The notes beneath the pieces were generated by a model that made no database searches, was not told where the DNA came from, and saw nothing but the letters and a program-made list of their open reading frames with translations. DNA of 64,000 bases from an uncultured Verrucomicrobiae bacterium (GTDB lineage: Bacteria > Verrucomicrobiota > Verrucomicrobiia > Limisphaerales > AAA164-E04). Below, in pieces: positions 26,222-36,002 of the stretch (its first letter is position 1; every line of letters starts with the position of its first letter). The translations under genes and the position numbers were made by a program. Where the stretch lies: NCBI GenBank assembly GCA_951813855.1, contig OX638380.1, positions 1,566,876 to 1,630,875 on the forward strand. Direction: 5' to 3'.

Positions 26222-26725
26222 TCATGGATGTTCAATGACCTTCCCTTCTGGAACTTCAACATTGTTTACTTGAAATAATACTGCAACAACTTGCTTGATC
26301 CCATCTTCCCCGTTGTTATATATCGGATTTCCATCGTCGTCAACCGAGGGCAGTGGCCAGCCACGATTGTAAGTCATGTTGACATTATTAGCCGAATAAA
26401 ATTCTGAATCGAATAACGGTATATAATAACCGGAACCTTGATGCTCTTTTTCCTCTTCATGATCGAAACACAATAATTCACCATTTTCATCGCGTCCATC
26501 TTCCGGTGTCATATTCATATACTTACAATGCATCTCTGGAATTAATTTCATATTTCTAGTTGCTCCGCCCGACAATGAACCTGACAATTGACCACACCTG
26601 TTCCCATTACAAATTCATCCAAAGTAAAAACTTCATCATCATCTTTGTACGATAACATATCTACATATCTTGTTATACCTTTATTCGTGGCTTCATATGA
26701 TTGCGTCTCTGGCGGTGGCGCATCT
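26222..26725 (-). pseudogene. Unknown acidic protein, frameshifted and probably 5'-truncated
   Basis: The longer frame (26587 to 26222) encodes an acidic, Asn/Asp-rich sequence with CKYMNMTPEDGRDENGELLC, YIPLFDSEFYS and VVAVLFQVNNVEVPEG. A second frame immediately upstream (to about 26725) encodes DDDEVFTLDEFVMGTGVVNC and runs into it with a shift near 26585. No start codon with a ribosome site is seen, and chromosomal-type DNA begins at about 26726, so the 5' end seems to have been lost at the island edge. The stop overlaps the next start, so the two were an operon. The family is not recognised. Confidence 0.5.
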
Positions 26726-26869
26726 AATCACCCCTTCGGCAGAGCGTTCCATCGCAGTCTGAGACCGATCCAAACCGGTTCGCGCGTTTTTCCGTAAATG
26801 CCGTACCGATACAAAGCGACCGAAAGCAATCGATCTTTCAGTCGCTCTCCTCGTCATCGGTGAAGGTCG

Positions 26870-28051
26870 TTAGTTTCGGAGCGTGCCGACGTACCGTTTC
26901 ATTCGCTCTACCGCCTCTTCCAACTGCTCGAATCCGGTAGCGTAACAGCAACGCAAGTAGCCTTCCCCGGAATCTCCGAAGGCGTCCCCGGGCACGCAGG
27001 CCACCTGCTCGCTCTGGAGCAAACCATGCGCGAATTCCCTGGAATTCAACCCGGTCTCCCGAACCGACGGAAAGGCGTAGAAAGCTCCTCGGGGCAGCAG
27101 GCAAAACAGTCCCATCTCGTTGAACGCCCGGTGAACGAAATCCCTCCGCATCCGGTATTCCTCACGCATCTTATCCACCGCTTCCCCGCCGTGATTCAAG
27201 GCTTCGACCGCCGCGTCTTGACTGAACATGCTGGCGCAAAGCATGGAATACTGATGGATCCGCAGCATGGCTTCGATCATCGACTCGGGGCCGCAAGCGT
27301 AACCGATCCGGAATCCGGTCATGGAATAGGTTTTCGACAGGCCGTGAAGAAAAACCGTTCTCTCCTTCATGCCCGGCAAGGAGGCGATCGAGACGTGATT
27401 GTCCTCATAGGTCAATTCGGCGTAGATCTCGTCCGCGATCAAAATCAGATTTCGCCGCCTCGCGAGCTCCGCGATCGCCTGCAACGGCTCGCCGGTCAGG
27501 GTGCTGCCGGTCGGGTTGGTCGGGAAATTCAGAATCAGGACCTTGCTCCGGGGAGAGAGCGCGGCCTCGACCGCTTCAGGACTCAAGGAAAATTGGTTTT
27601 CTTCCCGGCAAGGTATCGGTTTCGGCACCCCGTGGGCGATAGCGATTCCCGGATGGTAGCTGACGTAGCAGGGTTCGTGATACAGTACTTCGTCTCCCGG
27701 ATCGATCAAGGCCCGCAAGGCCAGATCCATGGCTTCGCTGACCCCGACGGTAACCAACATTTGCGTTTCGGGATGGTAGGAAACTCTGAAATACTTGGCG
27801 ATATAATCCGAAATCGACCGGCGCAACCGCAAGATTCCCGCGTTGGAAGTATAAGAAGTCCTCCCCTTCTCCAAGGCGTAGATTGCCGCCTCTCGAATAT
27901 GCCAGGGCGTGTCGAAATCGGGTTCGCCCACCCCGAGGGAAATGACGTCGTCCATACTTTGGACGATGTCGAAATAATCGCGAATCCCGGAACGGGGAAT
28001 TTCGGCTACGTGCCGGGCGATCCGATCGGCTGTATCGGTCGATTCGGACAT
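26870..28051 (-). CDS. PLP-dependent class I/II aminotransferase (AspC/PatA-like)
   Basis: A cytosolic fold-type I aminotransferase of 393 residues that moves an amino group between an amino acid and a 2-oxo acid. Seen are the N-terminal substrate loop (ISLGVGEPDFDTPWH), NPTNPTG as NFPTNPTGSTL, the PLP-ring Asp and Tyr in LIADEIYAELTY, the Schiff-base Lys in HGLSKTYSMTGFRIGY, and the carboxylate-binding Arg near GYLRCCYATG. The substrate cannot be told from sequence; aromatic, aspartate or LL-diaminopimelate-type enzymes share this pattern. ATG 28051 is preferred to the TTG at 28102 that overlaps the clpX stop. It follows clpP-clpX and may be cotranscribed. A decayed copy of its 3' half lies 4 kb away. 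Confidence 0.92.
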   Translation of the reverse strand: MSESTDTADRIARHVAEIPRSGIRDYFDIVQSMDDVISLGVGEPDFDTPWHIREAAIYALEKGRTSYTSNAGILRLRRSISDYIAKYFRVSYHPETQMLVTVGVSEAMDLALRALIDPGDEVLYHEPCYVSYHPGIAIAHGVPKPIPCREENQFSLSPEAVEAALSPRSKVLILNFPTNPTGSTLTGEPLQAIAELARRRNLILIADEIYAELTYEDNHVSIASLPGMKERTVFLHGLSKTYSMTGFRIGYACGPESMIEAMLRIHQYSMLCASMFSQDAAVEALNHGGEAVDKMREEYRMRRDFVHRAFNEMGLFCLLPRGAFYAFPSVRETGLNSREFAHGLLQSEQVACVPGDAFGDSGEGYLRCCYATGFEQLEEAVERMKRYVGTLRN

Positions 28052-28098
28052 CGGTGAGTCAGGCTGGTTTCGCCACGGACGCGTTCGTTCCGAATCGG

Positions 28099-29364
28099 TC
28101 AAGCTGCCGCTTGGTCGGAACGCAACGAGATGTCGGGTTCTCCGATTCCTTCAACGAAGGAACCCGTGATGCGAATGCGCTTGATGTCCTTGCGTCCCGG
28201 TGCCTCATACATGAGATCCAGCATCAATTTCTCCAACATGTTGCGCAACGCCCGAGCTCCCGTCCCCTTGGTGACGGCCTGCTTCGCCAGACTGTTGAGC
28301 GCATCGTCGGTGAACTCCAGCTTGATTCCTTCGAACAGGAATAGCTTGGTATATTGCTTCACCAAAGAGTTCCGGGTGTCTTTCAACACCGAAACCAATT
28401 CCGCTTCGTTCAATTCGTCCAAGAACGTAATGACCGGCAACCGCCCCACGAACTCGGGAATAAAGCCGTAATTGACCAGATCTTCCGGTTCGACCTGGTG
28501 GAACACGCCGCTTGGCTCGACCTCCTGATTCGCCTGAATCGGCAGAAACCCTAACGAATTCCGTCCCAGGCGCCGTTGAATGACCTTGTCCAACCCGATG
28601 AACGAACCGCCGCAGATGAACAGGATATTCTTCGTATTGACCTGAATATACTCCTGCTGCGGATGCTTCCTGCCTCCTTGGGGCGGCACGTTGCAAACCG
28701 AACCTTCAATGATTTTCAGCAACGCCTGCTGCACTCCCTCGCCGGAAACGTCCCGGGTTATCGAAACGTTGTCCATGGATTTCTTGGCGATCTTATCGAT
28801 CTCGTCGATGTAGATGATGCCCATCTCCGCCCGTTTGACGTCGTAATCGGCGTTCTGCAGCAACCGCAATACGATATTCTCCACGTCTTCGCCCACGTAA
28901 CCGGATTCGGTGATGGAAGTGGCGTCGACCAAGGCGAAGGGCACCTCCAGATAATCGGCGAGGACCGAAGCCAGCAGCGTTTTACCGCTCCCGGTGGGAC
29001 CCAGCAACAGAACGTTGCTCTTTTCGATATGCACGTCCTCCAACCCCTTGAATTGCTTGAAGTTATGATCGCTCTGGAACATCCGCTTGTAATGATTATG
29101 GACGGCTACCGACAGGGTCTTTTTGGCGCTTTCCTGACCGATGCAATAGTCGTCCAAGGTGCTCCGGATTTTAACGGGTTTGAGCAAGTCGGCGTAATCG
29201 GCCAAGGCGGCCCCCGATTTCCTCACCTCCCGCTCGATAACTCCCACGAACAGCGTCACGCAACCGTCGCAGATAAATACCTGCGGCCCAGCGATCAGCT
29301 GATTCACCTCGGTATGGGATTTGCCGCAAAAGCTGCAAAGCGTAAAATTCTTAGGCTTGGCCAT
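28099..29364 (-). CDS. clpX: ATP-dependent Clp protease ATP-binding subunit ClpX
   Basis: ClpX unfolds tagged substrates and feeds them to ClpP. The 421 residues begin with the zinc-binding domain ([18 protein letters not shown], then ICDGC: four cysteines), then the AAA+ domain with Walker A ([14 protein letters not shown]), the pore loop [11 protein letters not shown], Walker B ([10 protein letters not shown]), and the sensor II region ([20 protein letters not shown]). The ClpP-binding loop of the IGF type appears as LGF (RNSLGFLP), with Leu in place of Ile. It overlaps clpP by 14 bp (29351-29364), so translation is coupled. The length is normal for the family. Confidence 0.97.
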   Translation of the reverse strand: MAKPKNFTLCSFCGKSHTEVNQLIAGPQVFICDGCVTLFVGVIEREVRKSGAALADYADLLKPVKIRSTLDDYCIGQESAKKTLSVAVHNHYKRMFQSDHNFKQFKGLEDVHIEKSNVLLLGPTGSGKTLLASVLADYLEVPFALVDATSITESGYVGEDVENIVLRLLQNADYDVKRAEMGIIYIDEIDKIAKKSMDNVSITRDVSGEGVQQALLKIIEGSVCNVPPQGGRKHPQQEYIQVNTKNILFICGGSFIGLDKVIQRRLGRNSLGFLPIQANQEVEPSGVFHQVEPEDLVNYGFIPEFVGRLPVITFLDELNEAELVSVLKDTRNSLVKQYTKLFLFEGIKLEFTDDALNSLAKQAVTKGTGARALRNMLEKLMLDLMYEAPGRKDIKRIRITGSFVEGIGEPDISLRSDQAAA

Positions 29365-29992
29365 CCTTGCTCTCTTGGCTCTTGATTTCCTTGCGGGATC
29401 GGACGACTTCGTCCACCAAGCCGTATTCCTTGGCTTCCTCCGCCGTCATGTACCGGTCCCGGTCCCAGTCGACTTCGATTTCCGCGCCGGTCTTGCCGGT
29501 GTGACGAGTCAGAATATCGATGACCTGCTGGTTAACCCGGATCATGTAATTGACCTGGATCTCGATATCGGTCGCCTGGCCTCGCCCCCCGCCTTGGGAT
29601 TGATGGATCATGATGCTGGCGTTGGGCAGGGCGAAACGCTTGCCCTTGGCTCCGGCGCACAGAATCACGGCTCCCATGCTCATCGCATGCCCGATGCAAT
29701 AGGTGTTCACGTCGCAGGTCAGAAACTGCATGGTGTCGTAGATGGCCAACCCCGCGTTGATCGAACCGCCCGGCGAATTGATGTAGACGTGAATGTCCTT
29801 TTCCTTGTCCGACATCTGCAGGAAGAGCAGCTGGGCGATGACGGCGTTGGACACCTGATCGTCGATCACCGTGCCCAGGAAAATGATCCGGTCCTTCAGC
29901 AAACGGGAATAAATATCGTAGCCTCGTTCGCCGCGTCCGGTCTCCTCGACTACGTAAGGGGTCAGGTAATTGTTTTTCAAACCAATCGACAT
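29351..29992 (-). CDS. clpP: ATP-dependent Clp protease proteolytic subunit ClpP
   Basis: The serine protease of the ClpXP machine, 213 residues. The catalytic triad is Ser105 ([10 protein letters not shown]), His130 ([10 protein letters not shown]) and Asp179 ([11 protein letters not shown]). [16 protein letters not shown] and the handle helix are typical. ATG 29992 gives the normal N-terminus; upstream in-frame codons do not resemble the family. It is the first gene of clpP-clpX, with the aminotransferase gene downstream. The trigger factor gene that often precedes clpP is absent; a 560-bp spacer lies there instead. Confidence 0.97.
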   Translation of the reverse strand: MSIGLKNNYLTPYVVEETGRGERGYDIYSRLLKDRIIFLGTVIDDQVSNAVIAQLLFLQMSDKEKDIHVYINSPGGSINAGLAIYDTMQFLTCDVNTYCIGHAMSMGAVILCAGAKGKRFALPNASIMIHQSQGGGRGQATDIEIQVNYMIRVNQQVIDILTRHTGKTGAEIEVDWDRDRYMTAEEAKEYGLVDEVVRSRKEIKSQESKDGQA

Positions 29993-30552
29993 TGCTGGGG
30001 CGCAATCTAAATCAATTCCCGGCTTCGTCAAGCAAGCTTGAATTTCCGCCGGGCCGGCCACGATGCGGTTTCACGGGAAAACGGCAAGCCCAGACCGCCG
30101 GCTCGAACGAATCTTCCAGTCGCAATCGGCACGTGATTATCCGTTTGCCGCCGAGCCCGCTTCGCTCGCCCAGGAGGCTGCGAATTCGATCCTCACCCGG
30201 AATCCGGTCGCCGATGACCGTTTCGACGGCTGGGGCCGCAGCACCCATGGAATACCCGATTCGCTCCGGCCTCAAAACTGAAGCCGAAAAACCGCCTTCC
30301 GGATCCGGTTCGACCCGTTGCCCGATAACCCACGACTCGTGAATGTAACCCGGTATCTCTCCCGGGCCGAAGCGGCCACAAGGAAAACGCCGGAGCTAAT
30401 CCCTGACGGCCGGAATCGACCGGAAAAAATCCCGAGCGATTCTCGCTTGCCCGTTACCGGCGTTTCGGAAAACCATCGCCTTACGCTCGGTCGAATCCAG
30501 GTGTTTTAACCGAAGCGAGACCTGTCGGCCTCGGCCACCCAAGAACAAAGTC
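29993..30552. other. Intergenic spacer upstream of clpP
   Basis: 560 bp between two divergent genes, clpP and the DUF2071 gene. It is CpG-rich with short overlapping frames lacking any pattern. Promoters for both sides must lie here, but I could not recognise a confident -35/-10 pair. Confidence 0.4.
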
Positions 30553-31323
30553 ATGACCGAAACCAACCAGCCGCAACGGCGACAGCGAAAACCGAACGGC
30601 TCCCCGGTTTTCCTCACCGCGACCTGGCATACCCTGATCATGGTCAACTTCGAGGTCTCGCCGGCGATCCTCGCTCCGTATCTCCCGGCGAAAGTCGAAC
30701 TGGATTCCTGGCAAGGCCGGACCTTCGTCAGTGTCGTCGGATTCCGCTTCGTCGACACCCGGGTGCTGCGCCTTCCGATTCCCGGGCATACCCGGTTCAG
30801 CGAAGTAAACTTGAGATTTTACGTCCGGCGAAAAGCGGACGGCCGCTGGCGGCGCGGCGTGGTGTTCATCAAGGAAATCGCTCCGCTCCGGGCGCTGGCC
30901 TGGATAGCCCGGACACTCTACAACGAACCCTACGTCACGTTACCCATGAGCCACGCGATTCGCCTGCCGGACGACGAACGCCCCGTCGGCGCTCTGGAAT
31001 ACCGTTGGAGGCGCGGAGGAACTTGGGAGAGCGTCAGCGCCGAGTTCAGCGGCGAGCCGGTATTGCCCGATCCGGATTCGGAGGCGAGGTTCGTCACCGA
31101 ACACTACTGGGGTTACACGAAACAACGAAACGGCAGCACCTTGGAATACCGCGTGGACCATCCCCCTTGGTCGGTTTGGAAAACCGAAAGCGCCGCCCTG
31201 AACCTGGACGCCGCCTCGCTCTACGGCCCCGCCTTCGAAGACTGCCTCTCCGGGCAACCCTCCTCTTATTTCGTCGCCGACGGTTCGCCGGTCGTCGTCC
31301 ACCGGGGAACGGCGCTGGTTTGA
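30553..31323 (+). CDS. DUF2071 family protein (YqjF-like)
   Basis: A 256-residue protein matching the DUF2071/YqjF pattern: FLTATWHTLIMVNFEVSP, LAPYLPAKVELDSWQGRTFVS, VGFRFVDTRV, FSEVNLRFYVRR and GVVFIKEIAP near the start; FVTEHYWGYTKQRNGSTLEY and YGPAFEDCL near the end. The family is widespread and uncharacterised, and the fold is related to acetoacetate decarboxylase-like proteins. Both ends match the family, so the protein seems complete. It stands alone, 134 bp before the reductase gene. No function is proposed. Confidence 0.85.
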   Translation: MTETNQPQRRQRKPNGSPVFLTATWHTLIMVNFEVSPAILAPYLPAKVELDSWQGRTFVSVVGFRFVDTRVLRLPIPGHTRFSEVNLRFYVRRKADGRWRRGVVFIKEIAPLRALAWIARTLYNEPYVTLPMSHAIRLPDDERPVGALEYRWRRGGTWESVSAEFSGEPVLPDPDSEARFVTEHYWGYTKQRNGSTLEYRVDHPPWSVWKTESAALNLDAASLYGPAFEDCLSGQPSSYFVADGSPVVVHRGTALV

Positions 31324-31457
31324 ACGGCAGCGCTCCCCGCAATCCTCGCCGGGTTATCGGCTTGTTTTTCTCGGCAAACTAGTGTTGGCTGTTCGACCGA
31401 TGATTTAACGGTTCGGCTGCCGAAATCGAACGTGCCACCCGGCAAAGCCGTAACGAA

Positions 31458-33743
31458 ATGAAAGCGAGTAATCCATATTGGCGGGAAAAAGCGCTCGAAC
31501 AGATGTCGCCCCGGTTAACCGAGGAACTGGACAAGTTCGAAACCGAAATCGAACTCAAGAAACACGGCAAACTCGACGACCGGGTGTTCGCCGAAACCCG
31601 CTTGCGCCGCGGCGCCTACGGGCAACGCTACGATAACGGACGCCGCCATGACGGCCTGAAGACACGGCAGTTGAATTATCCCTGCGGCCCCCTGACCAAA
31701 GGCCCGGAAACCGTATGGGACGCGCCCGGAATGCTGCGCATCAAAATCCCCTACGGCGGACTCGACGCCCGGCAACTCGAAGTGCTCGGCGAAATGGCCG
31801 AAGAATATTCCGACGGCATCGCCCACGTGACGACTCGCCAATGCATCCAACTGCATTTCATCAGCCTGGACGACACTCCGTCGATCATGCGACGGCTGGC
31901 GGCCGTCGGCATCACCACCCAGGAGGCTTGCGGCAATTCCGTGCGCAACGTCACCGCTTGCCCCTACTCCGGGATTTGCTCCGAAGAAACGTTCGACATC
32001 ACGCCCTATGCGCACGCCTTGGCCTATCACCTCCTAGGGCATCCGGACTGCCAAAACTTCGGGCGCAAGTTCAAACCCGCCTTTTCGGGTTGCCGCGACC
32101 AACCGTGCGGCCTGGTGAAGATGCACGACATCGGTTTCATCGCCGCTGTCCGGACCGTGGACGGCCGCCCCCAGCGCGGCTTCGAAATGTACGTCGGCGG
32201 CGGACTCGGCGCCGTACCGCGTCAAGCCAAACTGTTAAGCGAATTCGTACCCGCCGGAGAAATCCTGCCCCTGACCCAAGCCGTGGCGCGCGTCTTCGGA
32301 CGCTTGGGCGAGAAAAAAAATCGCGGCAAGGCCCGCATCAAGTTCCTGGTCGACCGGTTGGGCATCGAAGAGTTCCGCCGCCTGGTCAAAGAAGAACGCG
32401 CCGTCATGGAACCCGAGGCGTCCTGGACGGATTTCCTGAGCCAGGTGGAGGCCCAGTCCGAACAACCGTTGCGCCCGGGGCATGCCGAAATCGCCATCGC
32501 CGACGATCCCGCCTTCGCCGCTTGGCAGAAGTCGAACCTCTACCAGCAAAAACAGGACGGCTACGTCGCGGTGATCATCTCGCTCCCCTTAGGCGACATC
32601 ACCGCCGACCAGTTGCGTTCGCTGGCGGATATCGCCCGCAAATACACCCGGGAAACCGTTCGCTCCACCGTGGAACAGAACATCATCTTACGCTGGGTCA
32701 GCAAGGCCGACGTCGCAGCCGTCTACCAGGAACTGAAAGCCGCGGAATTGGTCATTCCCGGAGCCGGCACGATCGTCGACGTCACCTCCTGCCCGGGAAC
32801 CGATACCTGCAAATTGGGCATTTCCTCTTCCCGGGGATTGGCCGCCCAATTGCGCCAACGGCTGGCCGAACGCAGCGCGCAACTCGACCGGTCGATCGAA
32901 AACCTGGTCATCAAGGTCAGCGGCTGTTTCAACTCATGCGGCGGCCACCATGTCGCCGACCTCGGGTTCTACGGGGTCAGCCGCACCATCAACAAACATT
33001 CGGTGCCGCATTTCCAGGTGATCCTGGGCGGCCAGTGGACCCAAAACGCCGGCGCCTACGGCCTGCCGATGGGAGCCATCCCTTCCAAGCGGATCCCGGA
33101 AGTGGTCGACCGGCTGACTTCGGCCTACCTCGCCGAACAGCAACCGGGCGAATCGTTTCAGGATTACGTCCAGCGAGTGGGCAAGGCGGCCATCAAATCC
33201 AAGATCCAGGACTTGTCGTCCCTCCCCACCTACGAGGAAAACCGGTTTTATTACAGCGACTGGGGCGATCCCCGGGAGTTCACCAAGGAAGACATCGGCA
33301 TCGGCGAATGCGCGGGAGAAGTGGTCTCGGCCTTCACCTTCGACCTGACCTCGGCCGAGCGCATGCTCTTCGAGGCGCAACTCAAACTGGAACGGAACGA
33401 GTTCCAACCGGCGGCCGATCAAGCGTTCGAAGCCATGGTCACCGCGACCAAGGGATTGCTGCGGTTGAAAGTTCCCAACGTCGGCCGCGACCTGCCGGCC
33501 CTGGTCCGGCAATTCCGTGAAATCTATTTCGACACCGAACTCTTTTTCGATCCGTTCGCCAAGGGGAAATTCGGGCAGTATTTCCTGGACGCCGCCGCCG
33601 ACCGCGATCGCCGGGATACAAACGAGACCGCCCACCGGCAGATCGAGGAAGCCAGCCTCTTCGTGGAGGCTTGCCACAGTTGCGAAAGCCGCATGTCGGA
33701 ACAACAAGCCGAACAGAAAACCGCCGGAACGTCCGCATCCTGA
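31458..33743 (+). CDS. NirA-like ferredoxin-dependent nitrite/sulfite reductase with C-terminal helical extension
   Basis: A siroheme [4Fe-4S] enzyme that reduces sulfite to sulfide or nitrite to ammonia with six electrons. The two-fold repeat of ferrodoxin-like and siroheme domains is visible: TRQCIQLHFI, ACPYSGICSEETFDITP and SGCRDQPCGLVKMHDIGF in the first half; TVEQNIILRWV, SCPGTDTCKLGISSS and KVSGCFNSCGGHHVADLGF in the second. The cluster ligands are Cys445, Cys451, Cys490 and Cys494 (C-x5-C and C-x3-C). At 761 residues it is about 190 longer than usual NirA; the extra part is helical, HEPN-like in pattern (ADQAFEAMVTATKGLL), and ends in a CHSC motif. The next gene probably belongs with it. 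Sulfite is the likelier substrate, as no nitrate gene is nearby. Confidence 0.9.
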   Translation: MKASNPYWREKALEQMSPRLTEELDKFETEIELKKHGKLDDRVFAETRLRRGAYGQRYDNGRRHDGLKTRQLNYPCGPLTKGPETVWDAPGMLRIKIPYGGLDARQLEVLGEMAEEYSDGIAHVTTRQCIQLHFISLDDTPSIMRRLAAVGITTQEACGNSVRNVTACPYSGICSEETFDITPYAHALAYHLLGHPDCQNFGRKFKPAFSGCRDQPCGLVKMHDIGFIAAVRTVDGRPQRGFEMYVGGGLGAVPRQAKLLSEFVPAGEILPLTQAVARVFGRLGEKKNRGKARIKFLVDRLGIEEFRRLVKEERAVMEPEASWTDFLSQVEAQSEQPLRPGHAEIAIADDPAFAAWQKSNLYQQKQDGYVAVIISLPLGDITADQLRSLADIARKYTRETVRSTVEQNIILRWVSKADVAAVYQELKAAELVIPGAGTIVDVTSCPGTDTCKLGISSSRGLAAQLRQRLAERSAQLDRSIENLVIKVSGCFNSCGGHHVADLGFYGVSRTINKHSVPHFQVILGGQWTQNAGAYGLPMGAIPSKRIPEVVDRLTSAYLAEQQPGESFQDYVQRVGKAAIKSKIQDLSSLPTYEENRFYYSDWGDPREFTKEDIGIGECAGEVVSAFTFDLTSAERMLFEAQLKLERNEFQPAADQAFEAMVTATKGLLRLKVPNVGRDLPALVRQFREIYFDTELFFDPFAKGKFGQYFLDAAADRDRRDTNETAHRQIEEASLFVEACHSCESRMSEQQAEQKTAGTSAS

Positions 33744-33848
33744 GCCGTACCCCGGTTTCGAACCGTCAGGATTACGAATCGCCGACCGACAACCAGACTT
33801 CCTCGCCCCGGAACCGGGGAATCAACCATCACGTTTCCGATTTTCACC

Positions 33849-34403
33849 ATGCCCGGCCCGCAACACCTTAACGTCAAACTCTTCGTGGCGCCCGCCGCCA
33901 CGATCGATCTGGAGCAAACGATCAACGTCTTTCACTCCTGGATCCAAGAACGGCGGCTCGACGATCTCCTGATCGACGTCGCCGACTACCGGCACGTGCC
34001 TTCGGGGCCCGGGGTAATCCTGATCGGGCACAACGCCCAATACTCGCTGGATTTGGCCGACGGCGAACCGGGCGTCCTCTACAACCGGAAAACCGTCGTC
34101 GAAGCGCCTCTGGCCGAACAGACCGAACAAGCCATCCGGACCAACCTCACCGTCTGCCGCCTGCTGGCCGGTAAAGACGCCTTGGGGGATAACTTCCAAT
34201 TGGCGACGGACCGGTTGCAATTCATCGTCAACGACCGCCTGCTGGCCCCCAACGACCCCGCCACGTTCGAACGGCTCAAACCGGCATTCACCGAGGGATT
34301 GGTCCGCGCGTTCGGCGAGCAGGCCTATGAATTCACCCGAAGTTCCGACCCCCGGAAGCGACTGACGGTGACGGTCGTCCTGCCCTCGGGGTTCACGCCC
34401 TGA
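33849..34403 (+). CDS. Conserved hypothetical protein linked to the reductase
   Basis: A soluble protein of 184 residues without a signal peptide, membrane segment or metal motif. Patterned segments are INVFHSWIQERRLDDLLIDV, HVPSGPGVILIGHNAQYSLD and FQLATDRLQFIVNDRLLAPN. I do not know the family's function; I recall relatives next to NirA-type reductases, which would fit an accessory role in sulfur or nitrogen assimilation. The 105-bp gap after the reductase gene and the shared direction suggest one transcription unit. The rpoN gene converges on it with only 10 bp between the stops. Confidence 0.7.
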   Translation: MPGPQHLNVKLFVAPAATIDLEQTINVFHSWIQERRLDDLLIDVADYRHVPSGPGVILIGHNAQYSLDLADGEPGVLYNRKTVVEAPLAEQTEQAIRTNLTVCRLLAGKDALGDNFQLATDRLQFIVNDRLLAPNDPATFERLKPAFTEGLVRAFGEQAYEFTRSSDPRKRLTVTVVLPSGFTP

Positions 34404-34413
34404 ACAGACGGCG

Positions 34414-35895
34414 TCACCGATCCTTGCGCAAATGCGACGGTAGGATCTGGAGTTCTCTCCGGTATTTGTTCACCGTACGGCGAGCCACGGAGATTCCCTC
34501 CTCATCCTTGAGGCGGCGGACGATTTCCTGATCGGGCAAGGGCATCGCGGGATTTTCGTGATGGACCATTTCCTCGATCTTGTGCTTCACCGTATCGTTC
34601 GAAATTTCTTCGCCGGACGCGGTCATGACTCCGGAAGTGAAGAAATGCTTCAGGCGGAAGAGGCCCCGGGAGCATTGCAGGTATTTGCCCGACACCGTCC
34701 GGCTGACCGTCGTTTCGTGAACGCCGACCGCCTGAGCCACTTGGAGCATGGTCAACGGGATTAGCGGGGCGTCCTCCCACATGAAAAAATCCCGTTGCCG
34801 CCGGACGATTTCGCCGGCGATTTCGGCGATGGTTTCCTGCCGGTGGCGCACGCTGCGGATCAAATCTTTCCCCGACTTGATCTTTTCGCGGATGTACTCG
34901 CGCAATTCGGGAGAACTCTCGGCCTTGGACAAGAGATCCTTGTAGGTGTTGCAAATCCGAATCCGGGGGATGTGATCGTTGTTCGTCGACACGACCGGTT
35001 CCCCGGAATCGTCGAGTTCGACGAACACCTCGGGGTAAATGTATTGCTGGCCTTGCGGCAGGTAATCGTTGCCGGGCCGGGGATCCAGGTGGCTGATCCG
35101 CTCCACCGCTTCCTGCACCTGCGCCAAGCCGGCGCCCAATTCCTGAGCCACTTCGGAAAAATGCCGCTTCCCGAGCAATTCGAAACAGCTTCCCAGAATC
35201 CGATATTCCAGGCTTTCGCTCCGGCCGTTCCGTTCCAGTTGTTTCATCAGGCATTCCCGCAAGTCCCGGGTCGCGATTCCGGAAGGATCGAAAGTCTGCA
35301 ACAGGTCCAGCACTTCCCGTACGACCGCAGGGTCTTCGTTGCAAGCGAAGGCCAGTTCCGCGACCGACGCCTTGATGTAGCCGTACTCGTCGATATTGCC
35401 GATCAGCAGATCGGCGACCGGCCGGCGGGATGCGGGAAGATCCGACAGGCGGACCTGTTCCCGCAATTCCTCTTGCAGCGAAGTCGAAGCCGCAATGGAG
35501 TCGAGCATGAATTGGCGCTTGTCTTCGTCCTCGTAATTGCGGGTATTCGAATTCAGGCTCGTCTGGGTGAAATAATCGCGCCACTCCTGATCCAGCTGGG
35601 TCAAGCGTTCGATTTCGAATTGCCAGTCGTCGACCGGTTCGTTGTTCCCCTTCTCTTGCGCGGGATCGTAAATGAGATCCGAGGGAGGTTCGGTCGGGTC
35701 GGCGCCGTCCCCGCTTTTTTCCTCGGCGGAACTCTCCGGCTGTTCCTCCAGCAGGGGGTTCTGTTCCAACTCGTGTTCGATGAGCGCCTGCAACTCCAGG
35801 GTCGGAGCCTGAAGAAGGGCCAAGGACTGCTGCATCTGAGGCGCCAACGTCTGCGTCAGCGCCAATTTCTGCGACAGGTAAAACCCTTGGCCCAT
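34414..35895 (-). CDS. rpoN: RNA polymerase sigma-54 factor RpoN
   Basis: RpoN directs RNA polymerase to -24/-12 promoters that need an AAA+ activator. The 493-residue protein has the Gln/Leu-rich activator-interacting region I (LSQKLALTQTLAPQMQQSL), an acidic region II (ESSAEEKSGDGADPTEPP), the core-binding domain, the HTH (LTMLQVAQAVGVHETTVSR) and a C-terminal RpoN box (ARRTVNKYRREL). The GC content is like the core genes. No PTS or hpf-type gene follows, unlike the proteobacterial rpoN operon. No bacterial enhancer-binding protein is in the window. Confidence 0.96.
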   Translation of the reverse strand: MGQGFYLSQKLALTQTLAPQMQQSLALLQAPTLELQALIEHELEQNPLLEEQPESSAEEKSGDGADPTEPPSDLIYDPAQEKGNNEPVDDWQFEIERLTQLDQEWRDYFTQTSLNSNTRNYEDEDKRQFMLDSIAASTSLQEELREQVRLSDLPASRRPVADLLIGNIDEYGYIKASVAELAFACNEDPAVVREVLDLLQTFDPSGIATRDLRECLMKQLERNGRSESLEYRILGSCFELLGKRHFSEVAQELGAGLAQVQEAVERISHLDPRPGNDYLPQGQQYIYPEVFVELDDSGEPVVSTNNDHIPRIRICNTYKDLLSKAESSPELREYIREKIKSGKDLIRSVRHRQETIAEIAGEIVRRQRDFFMWEDAPLIPLTMLQVAQAVGVHETTVSRTVSGKYLQCSRGLFRLKHFFTSGVMTASGEEISNDTVKHKIEEMVHHENPAMPLPDQEIVRRLKDEEGISVARRTVNKYRRELQILPSHLRKDR

Positions 35896-36002
35896 AGCTT
35901 CTAGATAGGCTTCGAACCGTTAAAATTCAAGTTCAAAGGACCCGGCCGGTCAAATCGCCGATGGAGGTTTGCAAACCCGGCCAGAACCAATAAAGTCGGC
36001 CC

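Larger units (their letters stand above)
23712..26225 (-). pseudogene. Membrane-anchored helical protein gene, split by ISAzo13 copy 2 and a TAG codon
   Basis: The 5' part (ATG 26225 to 25811) encodes an N-terminal membrane anchor (ITSILFVGAVLLLLLVF), a Pro/Thr-rich linker and a basic helical segment. The 3' part (to 23712) encodes KILSEAIKLQDFDEAMQRV, a TPR-like helix pair, and an acidic end. Removing the IS and one copy of its TTG duplication rejoins the frame as RFSSSMLKEE, followed ten codons later by a TAG at about 24228. The gene is thus doubly broken. Its start overlaps the stop of the upstream gene as ATGA (26222-26225). The family is not recognised; the base composition is that of the AT-rich islands. 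Confidence 0.65.

Noticed and set aside
31715..33520. A 601-codon frame inside the NirA-like gene
   Set aside because: It is the +2 shadow of a GC-rich real gene with complete siroheme and iron-sulfur motifs.
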